From IMG/VR virus record IMGVR_UViG_3300033183_000354, positions 62,001 to 126,000 of that record: 64,000 nucleotides of DNA, one strand, 5' to 3'. Under the pieces are notes generated by a model that did no database searches, was not told the origin of the DNA, and worked only from the letters and a program-made list of their open reading frames with translations. Of this stretch, positions 16,362 to 25,401 are shown piece after piece (the stretch's first letter is position 1; each line of letters starts with the position of its first letter). This DNA comes from a virus. The position numbers and the translations under genes are program-made.

Positions 16362-16381
16362 TTGATTTCAAACAAAAACAA

Positions 16382-16456
16382 AATGCGTTTTTTTGTTTAC
16401 AAGCTATCTTTTTTATGGTAAGATAGGACCATAATAAAAGAGGAGCTAATATTATG
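16382..16456 (+). repeat. 75-bp promoter repeat, copy 1
   Basis: Copy 1 of a repeat found again at 26001-26075, 69 of 75 positions identical, equal length and both ending at a start codon. It contains a T7 tract, TTTACA (16396-16401), 17-nt spacer, TAAGAT (16419-16424) preceded by TATGG, and the ribosome-binding site AGAGGAG. It is an early-type promoter. Confidence 0.8.
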
Positions 16457-16780
16457 GATACATTCACAGTCTATCAAGCCAATCTGGATCGCTTTATCGA
16501 AGATGGTAACTTCATCGACGCAGATAAAGAAAAGCTTTGGTTCGACATTTCACGTGGTAAAGTAACCAACAACGATGTCGTTCGTCATTATTGGCCAGTT
16601 TGCACAATTGAAGCTAAAGATCTTAACGAAGTTTTTCACATCGGTAACGTTGGTCCTGAAGATCGCATTCGTCGTTATAACGACACTAGAATGCATTCGA
16701 TCTCAGTTGGTGATGTTATCAGCAACGTGTTTACCGGTAAACGGTATGTAGTAAAACCATTTGGATTCGAGGAGCTTTAA
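16454..16780 (+). CDS. Conserved phage protein, unknown function
   Basis: 108 residues behind promoter repeat copy 1 with an AGAGGAG site. N-terminal TVYQANLDRF and central FHIGNVGPEDRIRR are blocks I recall from marine T4-like phages; the C-terminal beta-like segment is VGDVISNVFTGKRYVVKPFG. No catalytic motif. It ends 1 nt before the deoxyribonucleotidase gene. Confidence 0.7.
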   Translation: MDTFTVYQANLDRFIEDGNFIDADKEKLWFDISRGKVTNNDVVRHYWPVCTIEAKDLNEVFHIGNVGPEDRIRRYNDTRMHSISVGDVISNVFTGKRYVVKPFGFEEL

Positions 16781-16781
16781 T

Positions 16782-17333
16782 ATGACTGTATATCTTGACA
16801 TGGATGGCGTAATCGCCGACTTCTTCGGTGGAGTAGAAAAACTTTACAACGTTGATCATTGGAAATCAATCCAACATCGCGATGGGATCTTTGTAGAACT
16901 CCGTAATACAGACTTCTTTAATACGCTTGGTACATTTAGATTCCATCCTGAAATGGGTATCAATGACAAATTTGGTTATTGCCTTTCGCAACAAATCATT
17001 GATCGCGTAAAAGAAGTCTCAAACGGCGATTGGGGTATTTGCTCTTCACCCCTTCGCGGTGATATCATGAACTCAGCTTACTGGAAACGTGTATGGCTTG
17101 AACGTCATGGATTTATGCCAGAAGTTGAAAAGTGTATCTTCACTAGTAATAAACATAAATACGCAATGAACGATATCATGCGTAAACCAAATATCCTCAT
17201 CGATGATAAACCAGAAAATATTAAACGATGGGAAGAAGCTGGAGGTATCGGTATTCGCTTTCAGTGCAATCAAGACGATATTGAAGAATACCTGTTTATT
17301 GAACTGGAGAAAGCACTTGAAATCGCTCGCTGA
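16782..17333 (+). CDS. 5'(3')-deoxyribonucleotidase-like HAD phosphatase
   Basis: 183 residues from ATG 16782 (GAGGAG upstream; a start at 16761 would be inside the previous gene). HAD motif I is YLDMDGVIADF (Asp6 nucleophile, Asp8). Motif II Ser lies in GICSSPLRG, a later Lys in TSNKHKYA, and motif IV is ILIDDKPEN. The family removes phosphate from deoxynucleoside monophosphates and could balance nucleotide pools with the reductase. Confidence 0.85.
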   Translation: MTVYLDMDGVIADFFGGVEKLYNVDHWKSIQHRDGIFVELRNTDFFNTLGTFRFHPEMGINDKFGYCLSQQIIDRVKEVSNGDWGICSSPLRGDIMNSAYWKRVWLERHGFMPEVEKCIFTSNKHKYAMNDIMRKPNILIDDKPENIKRWEEAGGIGIRFQCNQDDIEEYLFIELEKALEIAR

Positions 17334-17538
17334 ACTTATCATGCTCAGACATGAGTTTGAGTTAATTACTTCTAATTATAATATGCCCGAAGGAAGTGAT
17401 ATAAATACACTCGAGTGGTTTATTGAAAACGGACACCGTTCCAATTCGCTTCGTAATGGATTTGATGATGCTAAAGCAATTGCTATCACAATCATTACGG
17501 AGCATAACGAATGGCTGAAGAAGAAAAGAAACGTGTAA
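17317..17538 (+). CDS. Small conserved phage protein with TTG start
   Basis: 73 residues if started at TTG 17317, which has GGAG 7 nt upstream; ATG 17341 would give 65 residues with no site. The conserved block is SNYNMPEGSDINTLEWFIEN then GHRSNSLRNGFDDA, as I recall from related phages. It overlaps both neighbours. A TATAAATA at 17400 inside it is probably chance. Confidence 0.65.
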   Translation: MKSLAELIMLRHEFELITSNYNMPEGSDINTLEWFIENGHRSNSLRNGFDDAKAIAITIITEHNEWLKKKRNV

Positions 17539-17855
17539 CTGTAGACGCTGATGCGGTCGAAGGTGCAGATACTAATGGAGACGGACACATCTCTAAAGAA
17601 GAGATGGAGATGCATTTGGAGTTTAAACGTAAAGCGTTAGAAGATGCTGATGCACAGCGAGATGCTATTCGAAAGATGGCATGGTTCTCGCTTTTCGGTT
17701 TGCTTGTATATCCTATTGGCATCGCGATCACTTCTGCTTTTGGCATGGATCAAGCATCTGAACTTATTGCAGATATTGCGCCTACATACTTTGCTTCTAT
17801 TGCAGTATTAGTTTCAGCATTCTTTGGAGCCGACGCTATCGCTAAAAAGAAGTAA
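17511..17855 (+). CDS. EF-hand membrane protein, holin-like topology
   Basis: 114 residues. A canonical EF-hand loop, DTNGDGHISKEE, occupies residues ~20-31, followed by a helix and then two membrane segments (FSLFGLLVYPIGIAITSAF and YFASIAVLVSAFFGADAI). I recall similar proteins in marine T4-like phages, sometimes called holins. Calcium binding by the cytoplasmic or periplasmic part is predicted. Its location beside the sugar cassette rather than the spanins makes the lysis role uncertain. Confidence 0.7.
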   Translation: MAEEEKKRVTVDADAVEGADTNGDGHISKEEMEMHLEFKRKALEDADAQRDAIRKMAWFSLFGLLVYPIGIAITSAFGMDQASELIADIAPTYFASIAVLVSAFFGADAIAKKK

Positions 17856-17879
17856 TATATAATCTAAAGTGAGTTTGTT

Positions 17880-18665
17880 ATGAAAAGATTGATTTACCAA
17901 GTTTACGTTGGACGACGTTCTAAGTTATACGACCTTTGTGTCGATTCAGTAGGTCAATATTGTAAAGAACACAATATCGACCACGTCGTCCAACGAACCC
18001 CTATCCTAAGAATCAAACCTGACGTCTTCGCTACGAATCGAAGTAAAGAGTCGTATGAGAAGCATGGCGGTTATCTTCCTATCTTCGAAAAAGAAAACGC
18101 ATTTACGTACTGGCCAAAGTATGATCAAATTGCAATTGTGGATGCCGATATTTGGATTCGACCAGATTCTCCTAACATCTTTGATGAACTACCAATTGAA
18201 TATGATTTTGGCGGAGTGGTTGAGCGTGAGATGCCGATCACTGACCAATATCGTCAAAAGATCCATAACTATTCTCGTATGCAGTATGGTTCTATTCGAC
18301 TTGATTGGAAATGGGATAAACAGTCGGGTGGCGAATTCTTTAATATGGGGATGATGGTCATGAATAAGAGTATAAGTAAATACTTGAAGGGTCAAACTCC
18401 TCATCAGTTCCTTAATCGACCTGAGTTTAAAGCATTTGTTGATGGTATGGGCGCTTGGAAGTGGTCAACAGACCAAACATTATTAAATACTTGGATTAAA
18501 CAAGAAAAGATGAAGGTAAAGCATCTTGATTGGAAATGGAACGGTCTTTTCAAAGGCATTAAAGATGATAAGGTCCGTGAAGCACACTTTGTACACTTTT
18601 TTCTTAAAGATAAACTCCCTAATCGGGGTGAAAATGTAGATGAACTTATGAGGTTAGTAAAATGA
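17880..18665 (+). CDS. Glycosyltransferase (GT-A, DxD), cassette gene 1
   Basis: 261 residues. AIVDADIWIRPD carries the metal-binding DxD of GT-A enzymes, and the protein ends with a conserved Trp/Asp core (WKWSTDQTLLNTW). It transfers a sugar from a nucleotide donor; donor and acceptor are not deducible. It opens a ten-gene run (17880-26002) in which nearly every start overlaps the previous stop. The gene overlaps the sulfoquinovose-synthase-like gene by 4 nt. Confidence 0.75.
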   Translation: MKRLIYQVYVGRRSKLYDLCVDSVGQYCKEHNIDHVVQRTPILRIKPDVFATNRSKESYEKHGGYLPIFEKENAFTYWPKYDQIAIVDADIWIRPDSPNIFDELPIEYDFGGVVEREMPITDQYRQKIHNYSRMQYGSIRLDWKWDKQSGGEFFNMGMMVMNKSISKYLKGQTPHQFLNRPEFKAFVDGMGAWKWSTDQTLLNTWIKQEKMKVKHLDWKWNGLFKGIKDDKVREAHFVHFFLKDKLPNRGENVDELMRLVK

Positions 18666-19801
18666 AAATCGTAGTTGTAGGCGGTGATGGCTTTTGTGGT
18701 TGGCCGACTTCTCTTAAACTGGCAAAAGAAGGCCATGACGTTACCATCGTTGATAACTTCTCACGTAGAAAGATCGACGAAGAGTTAAATAGTAATTCTT
18801 TGACTAACATCGCTGACATTTGGGACCGTTTAGAAGCAGCAAAAGAACATGGTATGGCCATGAGTCTTTGGACTGCTGATGCTACAAACTATAATTCAGT
18901 CTTTGCTATCGTAGATGATATTAGGCCTGATGTAATCGTACACTTTGCTGAACAACGCGCTGCTCCATATTCAATGATTAGCAATAAGGAAAGACGTTAT
19001 ACAGTTGATAATAATATCACTGCTACTCACAATATCCTTAATGCTATCGTCGATATTGATCCTAATATCCATCTGGTACACCTCGGAACGATGGGCGTAT
19101 ATGGTTATTCGAAAGAGTTTGGTGATATCCCTGAAGGATACCTGAACGTGAGGATTAATTCTACTCAACAAGATACTGATATCCTTTATCCTACAAATCC
19201 TGGCAGTGTCTATCATATGACTAAGTCACTTGATCAAATTATGTTCCAATTCTACAACAAAAATTGGGGCTTGAAAATCACTGACTTGCATCAAGGTATT
19301 GTTTGGGGTACACAGACCGAAGAGACTGAACTTGATGAAAGACTCGTTAATCGATTTGACTATGATGGCATCTACGGTACAGTGCTTAATCGATTTATCT
19401 CTCAAGCTGCTACCGGTAATGACATTACTGTGTATGGTGTAGGTGGTCAGGCAAGAGCTTTTATACATATTCAAGACACTGCACGTTGTATCAAACTTGC
19501 ATGTGAAAATCCACCAGAAGGTGGCAAGGTAAGGATCTTTAATCAGGTATCTGAAGTACGAACAGTTAAAGAACTAGCCGAGATCGTGGTAAATTCTTAT
19601 GGTGGTAATATCACTTATGTTGATAATCCAAGAAAAGAATTGGCCGAAAATGAACTGACAGTGAGCAATGAAGGCTTAAAGAGTCTTGGATTTGAACCTA
19701 TCACGCTGTCACAAAGCTTAGTAGATGACGTTAAGTTTATTGCCGAAAAGATGAAAGATAATCTAAAGAAGGAAAACATCTTAACGTCACCTAAATGGTA
19801 A
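18662..19801 (+). CDS. UDP-sulfoquinovose synthase-like SDR enzyme (SQD1/SqdB family)
   Basis: 379 residues. The NAD-binding motif is not the usual GxxGxxG but GGDGFCGWPTSLKL, characteristic of SQD1. Further family signatures are HFAEQRAAPYSMI, LGTMGVYG (Thr143), SVYHMTK (Tyr184, Lys188), DLHQGIVWGTQTEET and NRFDYDGIYGTVLNRF. Plant SQD1 uses Thr145, Tyr182 and Lys186 to make UDP-sulfoquinovose from UDP-glucose and sulfite. The match runs over almost the whole length. In the cassette it could supply a sulfonated sugar donor to adjacent glycosyltransferases. A related specificity remains possible. Confidence 0.85.
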   Translation: MKIVVVGGDGFCGWPTSLKLAKEGHDVTIVDNFSRRKIDEELNSNSLTNIADIWDRLEAAKEHGMAMSLWTADATNYNSVFAIVDDIRPDVIVHFAEQRAAPYSMISNKERRYTVDNNITATHNILNAIVDIDPNIHLVHLGTMGVYGYSKEFGDIPEGYLNVRINSTQQDTDILYPTNPGSVYHMTKSLDQIMFQFYNKNWGLKITDLHQGIVWGTQTEETELDERLVNRFDYDGIYGTVLNRFISQAATGNDITVYGVGGQARAFIHIQDTARCIKLACENPPEGGKVRIFNQVSEVRTVKELAEIVVNSYGGNITYVDNPRKELAENELTVSNEGLKSLGFEPITLSQSLVDDVKFIAEKMKDNLKKENILTSPKW

Positions 19802-19802
19802 A

Positions 19803-20477
19803 ATGAAAAATATTATATTACAACATTATACTGGTGAACTTGGTGAACTTGAAAAACAGAGCGTAGAAAATATCAAGAAATATGCTCATCGTTTTGGGGT
19901 CGACTATCAGCTCGTGACCGGTCAAGTATTCAACGAAAAGTTCACCACTCCAATTCAAAAGCTTTATATGCTTGATAAGGTATGGGATGACTACGATACT
20001 GTAGTTATGCTTGATATCGATATGTTTGCTCCAAAGGATCTTGAAGAAAATGTATTTGAAGTAGAAGGTATTGGTCTTCACGAAGATACTCAAAAAAGAT
20101 TGCATAATAATCTTTGTCGAACATATCCACATCTTGCAAGTAAGATGTATCCATATTGGGGAGGAGCTATCTATAAATTAGATAGAGCAGCACGTCAACA
20201 GCTGAGATTACCTCTTCAGTCCAACACGGGTTGGATGCAAAATTATAATAGACGATATCACTTCGGCGATGAAGGTATCATGCATACTCTTGCGCTTAAG
20301 TCAGACTTTAAGACTGATAAACCATATATGCATAAGAAGTGGTGTCAGTGTAGTTTTCTTCCGGAGCCAGAAAAAGCAGGCTTTATCCATATTCGCACAA
20401 AAGTAACTCCTCGAGGCCCGAAGAGAGAAAAGATCGATAACCTTAAATCGTTACAACAGAGAAATATCATCGAATGA
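19803..20477 (+). CDS. Glycosyltransferase (GT8-like), cassette gene 3
   Basis: 224 residues with the DxD motif VVMLDIDMFAPKD and an N-terminal IILQHYTGELGELEKQS like the other cassette transferases. The region YWGGAIYKLDR resembles the acceptor-side glycine turn of GT8 enzymes. It begins 1 nt after the SQD1-like stop and overlaps the epimerase gene by 4 nt. The transferred sugar is unknown. Confidence 0.7.
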   Translation: MKNIILQHYTGELGELEKQSVENIKKYAHRFGVDYQLVTGQVFNEKFTTPIQKLYMLDKVWDDYDTVVMLDIDMFAPKDLEENVFEVEGIGLHEDTQKRLHNNLCRTYPHLASKMYPYWGGAIYKLDRAARQQLRLPLQSNTGWMQNYNRRYHFGDEGIMHTLALKSDFKTDKPYMHKKWCQCSFLPEPEKAGFIHIRTKVTPRGPKREKIDNLKSLQQRNIIE

Positions 20478-21328
20478 AGATCTTAGTTACCGGCGCCACC
20501 GGATATATTGGCTCACACTTTGTTAAGACAGCAGCTGAACATGGTCATTCTGTAGTCGCTACAGATTATAATCACAAGCAAAATGATATTAGTCAATATG
20601 TTACTGAGATCATTGATTGGGATTTTCGTCGACCTGCTGGTATGAGACGATCATTTGATAAAGTCGTACATATTGGCGCGATGGGTAAGGTACCACTCTC
20701 TGTCAAAAATCCATGGCTTTATTATGAGACAAATGTTGTAGGCACAAAGAACGTGATCGACTTTGCGGACTGTGATCACTTTGTCTATTGCTCAACTGGT
20801 TCTGCTTTTAGTCCTGAAGCTTCTCCATATGCTGCTACTAAGTATGGCGGGGAATTGATAACAAAACAATTCAAAGAAAAACATAGCATCGTAAGGTTTT
20901 ATAATGTTTGTGGCAATAATGGATTTAATAAGTATGATGATGAATATTCCCATTTAATTAGAAAAGCAGCTGCTGTTGCAAATGGCAAGTTTGATACGCT
21001 TGAGATCTTTGGCACAGACTATGATACTCGAGATGGTACGTGTATTAGAAACTATACACACGTAACTGATATCGTTGATTCATTAGAACGAGTAGTTGAT
21101 AATGAGCCTACAGACATCATCGATTGTCTTGGTTCACCTGAAGGCGTAACAGTAAGAGAAGTAATCGATACGATGTGTAATGTTTCAAAAAAGAACTTAC
21201 ATGTAGTAGAAAGAGATAGAAGAGCCGGAGATATTCCAGTCTCAACTGTACCAGATAAATCAATACATTTTATGCAAACTAAGTCTGTTGCCGATATGTG
21301 TCTAGATGCATTGGATCATGAAGTATGA
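20474..21328 (+). CDS. GalE-like NAD-dependent nucleotide-sugar epimerase/dehydratase
   Basis: 284 residues of extended SDR type: GATGYIGSH (residues 7-15) binds NAD, STG near 107 and Tyr119-x3-Lys123 (SPYAATK) form the catalytic set. The segment TRDGTCIRNYTHVTDIVD closely follows the GalE signature TxDGTxxRDYIHVxD. It is somewhat shorter than GalE (~338). Probably interconverts a UDP-hexose used by the cassette. Confidence 0.82.
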   Translation: MKILVTGATGYIGSHFVKTAAEHGHSVVATDYNHKQNDISQYVTEIIDWDFRRPAGMRRSFDKVVHIGAMGKVPLSVKNPWLYYETNVVGTKNVIDFADCDHFVYCSTGSAFSPEASPYAATKYGGELITKQFKEKHSIVRFYNVCGNNGFNKYDDEYSHLIRKAAAVANGKFDTLEIFGTDYDTRDGTCIRNYTHVTDIVDSLERVVDNEPTDIIDCLGSPEGVTVREVIDTMCNVSKKNLHVVERDRRAGDIPVSTVPDKSIHFMQTKSVADMCLDALDHEV

Positions 21329-22119
21329 AGAAATATTTAATTTACCAATATTGGATAGGTCCAACCATGGAGAAGTGTGCCGAATATGGCATTGAAACCA
21401 TGAAAGCGTATGCTAAAAAGATTGGCGCCGAATATCGATTCGAAAGAAATCCTACTTTCTTTAATAATATTTGTTCTCAACCTGCAGCCTTTAATTCATT
21501 TCAACCTGTCTTCAATGAAGAGTATCATGAGTATGATGCTGTACTAACACTTGACACTGACATCTTTCCAGTTGATGGCATCGAAGAGAATATCTTTGAG
21601 TCGGATCTTGGAGAGATGAATATTTGTGAAGAAGTGCATATGCCAGCGCTAAAGAAGAAGACTGGTACGTATGACATCCAAGAGAAATGGTCACAAGAAG
21701 TGGAACGATTCTATGACATTGAAATGCCTAAAAATAAAGATGGATTATACAAGATTTATAATGGCGGCTTAGCAATCTATACAAAAGATGGTATGAAGAA
21801 AGGCAAGGAGCTGATGCAACCTATTCAGCCTTTCATGGATCACTTTAGATCAAAGTTTAGTCGTAAACTCTTTTGGAGGGATCAGGCTTATGTACATGCT
21901 ATGTTCGTAAAAAGTGGTTTACAATCGAAAGAACTTGATGTAAAATGGAATACACAAATACACTATGAACCAAATACAAAAGGACCTAAAAGGCCAGTTA
22001 TAGATATTAGAAATAAAGATACTCGCTTCGTTCATCTACAACTATCTGGTTCAAGTGATTGGGATAAACAAAGGATTTGGGAAGCGGTCAATTTACCGCC
22101 AACTATGTGGAACAACTAA
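21325..22119 (+). CDS. Glycosyltransferase (GT-A, DxD), cassette gene 5
   Basis: 264 residues opening KKYLIYQYWIGPTMEKCAEY, like the cassette gene 1 and 3 starts, with DxD in LTLDTDIFPVD and a conserved KIYNGGLAIYTKDG. Probably a paralogue of the 17880 and 19803 enzymes. The stop overlaps the methyltransferase start (TAATG). Donor and acceptor unknown. Confidence 0.7.
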   Translation: MKKYLIYQYWIGPTMEKCAEYGIETMKAYAKKIGAEYRFERNPTFFNNICSQPAAFNSFQPVFNEEYHEYDAVLTLDTDIFPVDGIEENIFESDLGEMNICEEVHMPALKKKTGTYDIQEKWSQEVERFYDIEMPKNKDGLYKIYNGGLAIYTKDGMKKGKELMQPIQPFMDHFRSKFSRKLFWRDQAYVHAMFVKSGLQSKELDVKWNTQIHYEPNTKGPKRPVIDIRNKDTRFVHLQLSGSSDWDKQRIWEAVNLPPTMWNN

Positions 22120-22847
22120 TGACTTTATGGAATGAAATTAAATCAAATATAGCAAATGACTTTAAGAGTAAGCAAAAAAACTTCTTAAAGTCAAATGCAG
22201 TGAAGAAGACGATGCATTTTCATAACCCAAAATTATGCAGTCGTTTATACGAACGTGTCAAAAAAGATCCACGGATTAGTCAAATTAAAGATCCTCAAAT
22301 TGGATCTCCTACACTTTATAAATTAGGCCTATCACAATCAACTCTTCGAAGTTTTTATTATTATAAGCTTTTTGAAGATACATTTGGAACTGAGATCGAT
22401 CATATTACAGACTTTGGAGCAGGTTATGGTAATAACTGCAGAGTATGGCATGATTTAGGGTTTAATGGTGAATATTATCTCGTTGACTTGCCTGAAGTCA
22501 CTGAGCTTCAACAATACTATACTTCAAAGACTGTTAAAGGTAATCTACGCTTTATGTCGGCCGAGACTCTCAAACAACCTTCAACTCGAAATGGATTATT
22601 CTTCGCTACATTTAGTTTGGATGAAACTCCTTATGAAGTAAGGGATATGATGGAAGAGAAGCTACGTAATTATCGTTATATCTTTATTCATTATAATGAT
22701 TCATTTCCTGTATATGGCCGCGACCAAGAAGAAATAGATAATGTAAAGTATTTTAAAGATCTTCAGAAGCGATTGTTTAAATATAATTTTTATGATATTA
22801 AAGATGAGATGCAGATGAAAAACTATATGATAGGTGTTAAGAAATGA
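22119..22847 (+). CDS. Putative sugar O-methyltransferase
   Basis: 242 residues from ATG 22119 (TAATG overlap; an in-frame ATG at 22077 lies inside the previous gene). A Rossmann SAM-binding motif is visible as ITDFGAGYGNNCRVW, followed by YYLVDLPEVTELQQYY. This combination is typical of the 'putative sugar O-methyltransferase' family found in surface-glycan clusters. It may cap or decorate the glycan made by its neighbours. Confidence 0.7.
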   Translation: MTLWNEIKSNIANDFKSKQKNFLKSNAVKKTMHFHNPKLCSRLYERVKKDPRISQIKDPQIGSPTLYKLGLSQSTLRSFYYYKLFEDTFGTEIDHITDFGAGYGNNCRVWHDLGFNGEYYLVDLPEVTELQQYYTSKTVKGNLRFMSAETLKQPSTRNGLFFATFSLDETPYEVRDMMEEKLRNYRYIFIHYNDSFPVYGRDQEEIDNVKYFKDLQKRLFKYNFYDIKDEMQMKNYMIGVKK

Positions 22848-23419
22848 TCAATTCAGATTTATCACATGTAGAGACTCTAGTTGAATTTAATGAGTCTATT
22901 CGTGAACAACAAGAAGAAGCTCATGGTAAAGACTATTGTGCTATTCATGACGCAATTAAAAAGTATATGAAAGAATGTAAGAGTTATATGGAACTTGGTA
23001 CACATCAAGGCGGTACTGCTTCGACTGCTATGCTCTGTAATCCAGAATTTATTCAACTCGTTGATATTGACTTCTCTCGTTATAATAAATTCCTCGCACC
23101 TATCGCAAGAAAATACTGTAAAGAAAACGACATCAAGCTTTCAATCAAACAAGCTGACTCAACAGGCCTTGGTTCTACTGCTTGGGTCGATATGTTGGTC
23201 ATCGACTCTTATCATCATCCTCAGCATATGATAAAAGAATTAAATATGCATGCTGGTCACGTAAGTAAATATATCATCGCTCATGATACGAGCGTACTAC
23301 ATGGCAATCCTAATGATTCTCTTTATCGTGTTCTTAAAAACTTTGCGAGTGATGGTAAATGGGAAATCATTGAACACAATACAAATAATGTAGGTTATAC
23401 GGTATTGAAAAAACAATGA
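22844..23419 (+). CDS. Class I SAM methyltransferase-like protein
   Basis: 191 residues with a motif I-like YMELGTHQGGTAST and an acidic strand-2 end (LVDIDFSRYNK), plus VDMLVIDSYHHP as in Methyltransf_24/cephalosporin-hydroxylase-like proteins. The HD of AHDTS lies at the expected fourth strand. Overlaps both neighbours by 4 nt. Methyl acceptor unknown; hydroxylase-like use of the fold is an alternative. Confidence 0.65.
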   Translation: MINSDLSHVETLVEFNESIREQQEEAHGKDYCAIHDAIKKYMKECKSYMELGTHQGGTASTAMLCNPEFIQLVDIDFSRYNKFLAPIARKYCKENDIKLSIKQADSTGLGSTAWVDMLVIDSYHHPQHMIKELNMHAGHVSKYIIAHDTSVLHGNPNDSLYRVLKNFASDGKWEIIEHNTNNVGYTVLKKQ

Positions 23420-24117
23420 AAGCATATGTAATCACGATAGAAGGTCACGGTATATCCGAAGAAGCCGCTGCTAATTGTGTCATTAGTAGTAAGTCAGTAA
23501 AGAATGACTTTGACGTTGAAGTCTTCAAAGCTGTTGTACCTTCTGAAGTTCCGGCTCTTATGCGAGACTTTAGAGTAAAATGGAACTATCCATGGGAAGG
23601 ACAAATATTTGACTTTAAGACTGGCCTTAAAAAGACTGCATATCCTACTAAAAATAGAGACGCAAGAATCGCATGTGCTCTGAGTCATTATTCTCTTTGG
23701 AGAGAATGTCTGCATAAGCATAAAGATATTCTTGTCCTTGAGCATGACGCTCGATTCAAACGTAAACTCGATACTGGATTAATAGATCGTAATAAGTATG
23801 TTATCATTGGCATTAATAACCCTCTCTTTGCGACGAGGAAATCAAAAGAATTTAAAGACAAAGTTGATCAATATCAAAAGCAGTATGAAGTCGTTCCTGC
23901 ACCGACTATTGATGATCATGATGTACCACAGGGATTAGCCGGAAACTCTGCATACATAATTAAACCAAAGGGCGCAGAGAAGATGATTAAGCTTGTTGAA
24001 GAACATGGCCTTTGGCCAAATGATGCACTAATGTGTAAACAGCTTGTACCATTACTTGGAGTAACGACCACATTTTACACAGAAGTACAAGGAACACCTT
24101 CAACTACATCGAGATAA
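23416..24117 (+). CDS. GT25-family glycosyltransferase, copy 1
   Basis: 233 residues with the GT25 pattern: N-terminal KAYVITI, ACALSHYSLWRECL, an acidic LEHDARF, GNSAYIIKPKGAEKM and PNDALM near the end. GT25 enzymes typically add galactose to lipooligosaccharide. It is paralogous to the following gene. ATGA overlap with the previous stop. Confidence 0.75.
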   Translation: MKAYVITIEGHGISEEAAANCVISSKSVKNDFDVEVFKAVVPSEVPALMRDFRVKWNYPWEGQIFDFKTGLKKTAYPTKNRDARIACALSHYSLWRECLHKHKDILVLEHDARFKRKLDTGLIDRNKYVIIGINNPLFATRKSKEFKDKVDQYQKQYEVVPAPTIDDHDVPQGLAGNSAYIIKPKGAEKMIKLVEEHGLWPNDALMCKQLVPLLGVTTTFYTEVQGTPSTTSR

Positions 24118-24119
24118 AA

Positions 24120-24770
24120 ATGAAAGCATACGTAATTACGATTCAAGACAATGAAAGATCTGTGCAGGTAGCATCACGTTGCATGCAATCTGCAGAGAGA
24201 AATGGTATTGTAGTAAAACAATGGAAAGCTACAACTCCGATAGATATGCCTATCGATAAGCTTATCTTGGATGATGTAAAGATCACTGGATTACATGAAG
24301 CATATTCGCGAATCGCTAACTGTGCTGCAGCATTTCATTCTCATTATTCTTTATGGAAACACTGTGTCGAAACTGATGAAGAGCTATTGATTTTTGAACA
24401 CGATGCATATGTTATCGATCAGATTAAAACTAATCTTCCATATGAAAAGGCAATGTCAATCGGTAAGCCTTCTTATGGTAAGTTTAATATCCCTCCTCAT
24501 CTTGGCATTAATCCTCTTACGTCAAAAAGTTATTTCCCGGGTGCTCATGCATATTTTGTAAAACCAGCTGGAGCAAAAGAGTTTATTAAGCAAGCAAAGG
24601 TATTTGCTAGACCAACAGATGTATTCCTTAATACGCAATCATTTCCATGGTTACAAGAATATTATCCTTGGCCAGTAGAAGCGCGTGATAACTTTACAAC
24701 CATTCAAAACGAAAAGGGCTGTTACGCTAAACATAATTATGGTGAAGCTTATGACATTGAAGAAGTATGA
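24120..24770 (+). CDS. GT25-family glycosyltransferase, copy 2
   Basis: 216 residues, same start KAYVITIQDNERS, then FHSHYSLWKHCV, FEHDAYV and FPGAHAYFVKPAGAKEF, with PTDVFL replacing the PNDALM of copy 1. Clear tandem duplication with divergence in the central acceptor-binding region. Its 3' end overlaps the next gene by 20 nt. Confidence 0.72.
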   Translation: MKAYVITIQDNERSVQVASRCMQSAERNGIVVKQWKATTPIDMPIDKLILDDVKITGLHEAYSRIANCAAAFHSHYSLWKHCVETDEELLIFEHDAYVIDQIKTNLPYEKAMSIGKPSYGKFNIPPHLGINPLTSKSYFPGAHAYFVKPAGAKEFIKQAKVFARPTDVFLNTQSFPWLQEYYPWPVEARDNFTTIQNEKGCYAKHNYGEAYDIEEV

Positions 24771-25401
24771 TGAAGCGTTTTTGACAGGCTGTGATGAAGG
24801 CCATGCGTGGATGCTTCCATGGTTCGTTGAAAACTACAAAAAATATAACAAAACTCCTCTCGTCTTTGCTGATTTTGGGGTTTCTAAGGATACAATGGAG
24901 TTTGTGCAACAAAACTTCCATGCGATCCTTGATATGACGAAGACTAAAGAAAAAGGTTGGTTTAAGAAACCACGTTCAATGCTCTATGCGCCTTCACGTA
25001 AGACTGTATGGATTGATACTGACTGTGAAGTAAAAGCAAATATCGAAGACTTATTCAATATGCTTGAGCCTGGTAAACTTGCTATGGTCGAAGATAAACC
25101 ATGGTCAAAGAGAAGAGGAGATCTGTGGCATAACTCAGGAGTAGTGGGCTTTATAGATAAGCCTATAATCCTCCATCAATGGTGTCAAAATGTACACGAT
25201 GATCCTACTGTTGGAGATCAAGAGGTCTTACATAGTATGTTAAATCCTATTACCAAATTAACATACATTAAAGACTTACCAAATGAATATAATGTGATGA
25301 GACTGCAACTTGATCATGATGGATATAAAGGTGAAACGAAGATTATCCATTGGACAGGCGCAAAAGGGAAAGAGCGTATTAGGAGTATGATGAATGGCTA
25401 G
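24751..25401 (+). CDS. Glycosyltransferase (GT8-like), cassette gene 9
   Basis: 216 residues from ATG 24751; the in-frame ATG at 24685 would extend it deep into the previous gene. The DxD is WIDTDCEVKANIEDLF, and GDLWHNSGVVGFIDKP resembles GT8 acceptor-loop residues. The protein opens KKYDEAFLTGCDEGHAWMLP, as seen in small galactosyltransferase-like phage proteins. Overlaps the next gene by 8 nt. Confidence 0.65.
   Translation: MTLKKYDEAFLTGCDEGHAWMLPWFVENYKKYNKTPLVFADFGVSKDTMEFVQQNFHAILDMTKTKEKGWFKKPRSMLYAPSRKTVWIDTDCEVKANIEDLFNMLEPGKLAMVEDKPWSKRRGDLWHNSGVVGFIDKPIILHQWCQNVHDDPTVGDQEVLHSMLNPITKLTYIKDLPNEYNVMRLQLDHDGYKGETKIIHWTGAKGKERIRSMMNG

Noticed and set aside
17400-17407. TATAAATA inside the 17317 gene
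   Set aside because: Coding position with no start nearby; could serve distant late transcription but nothing supports it.
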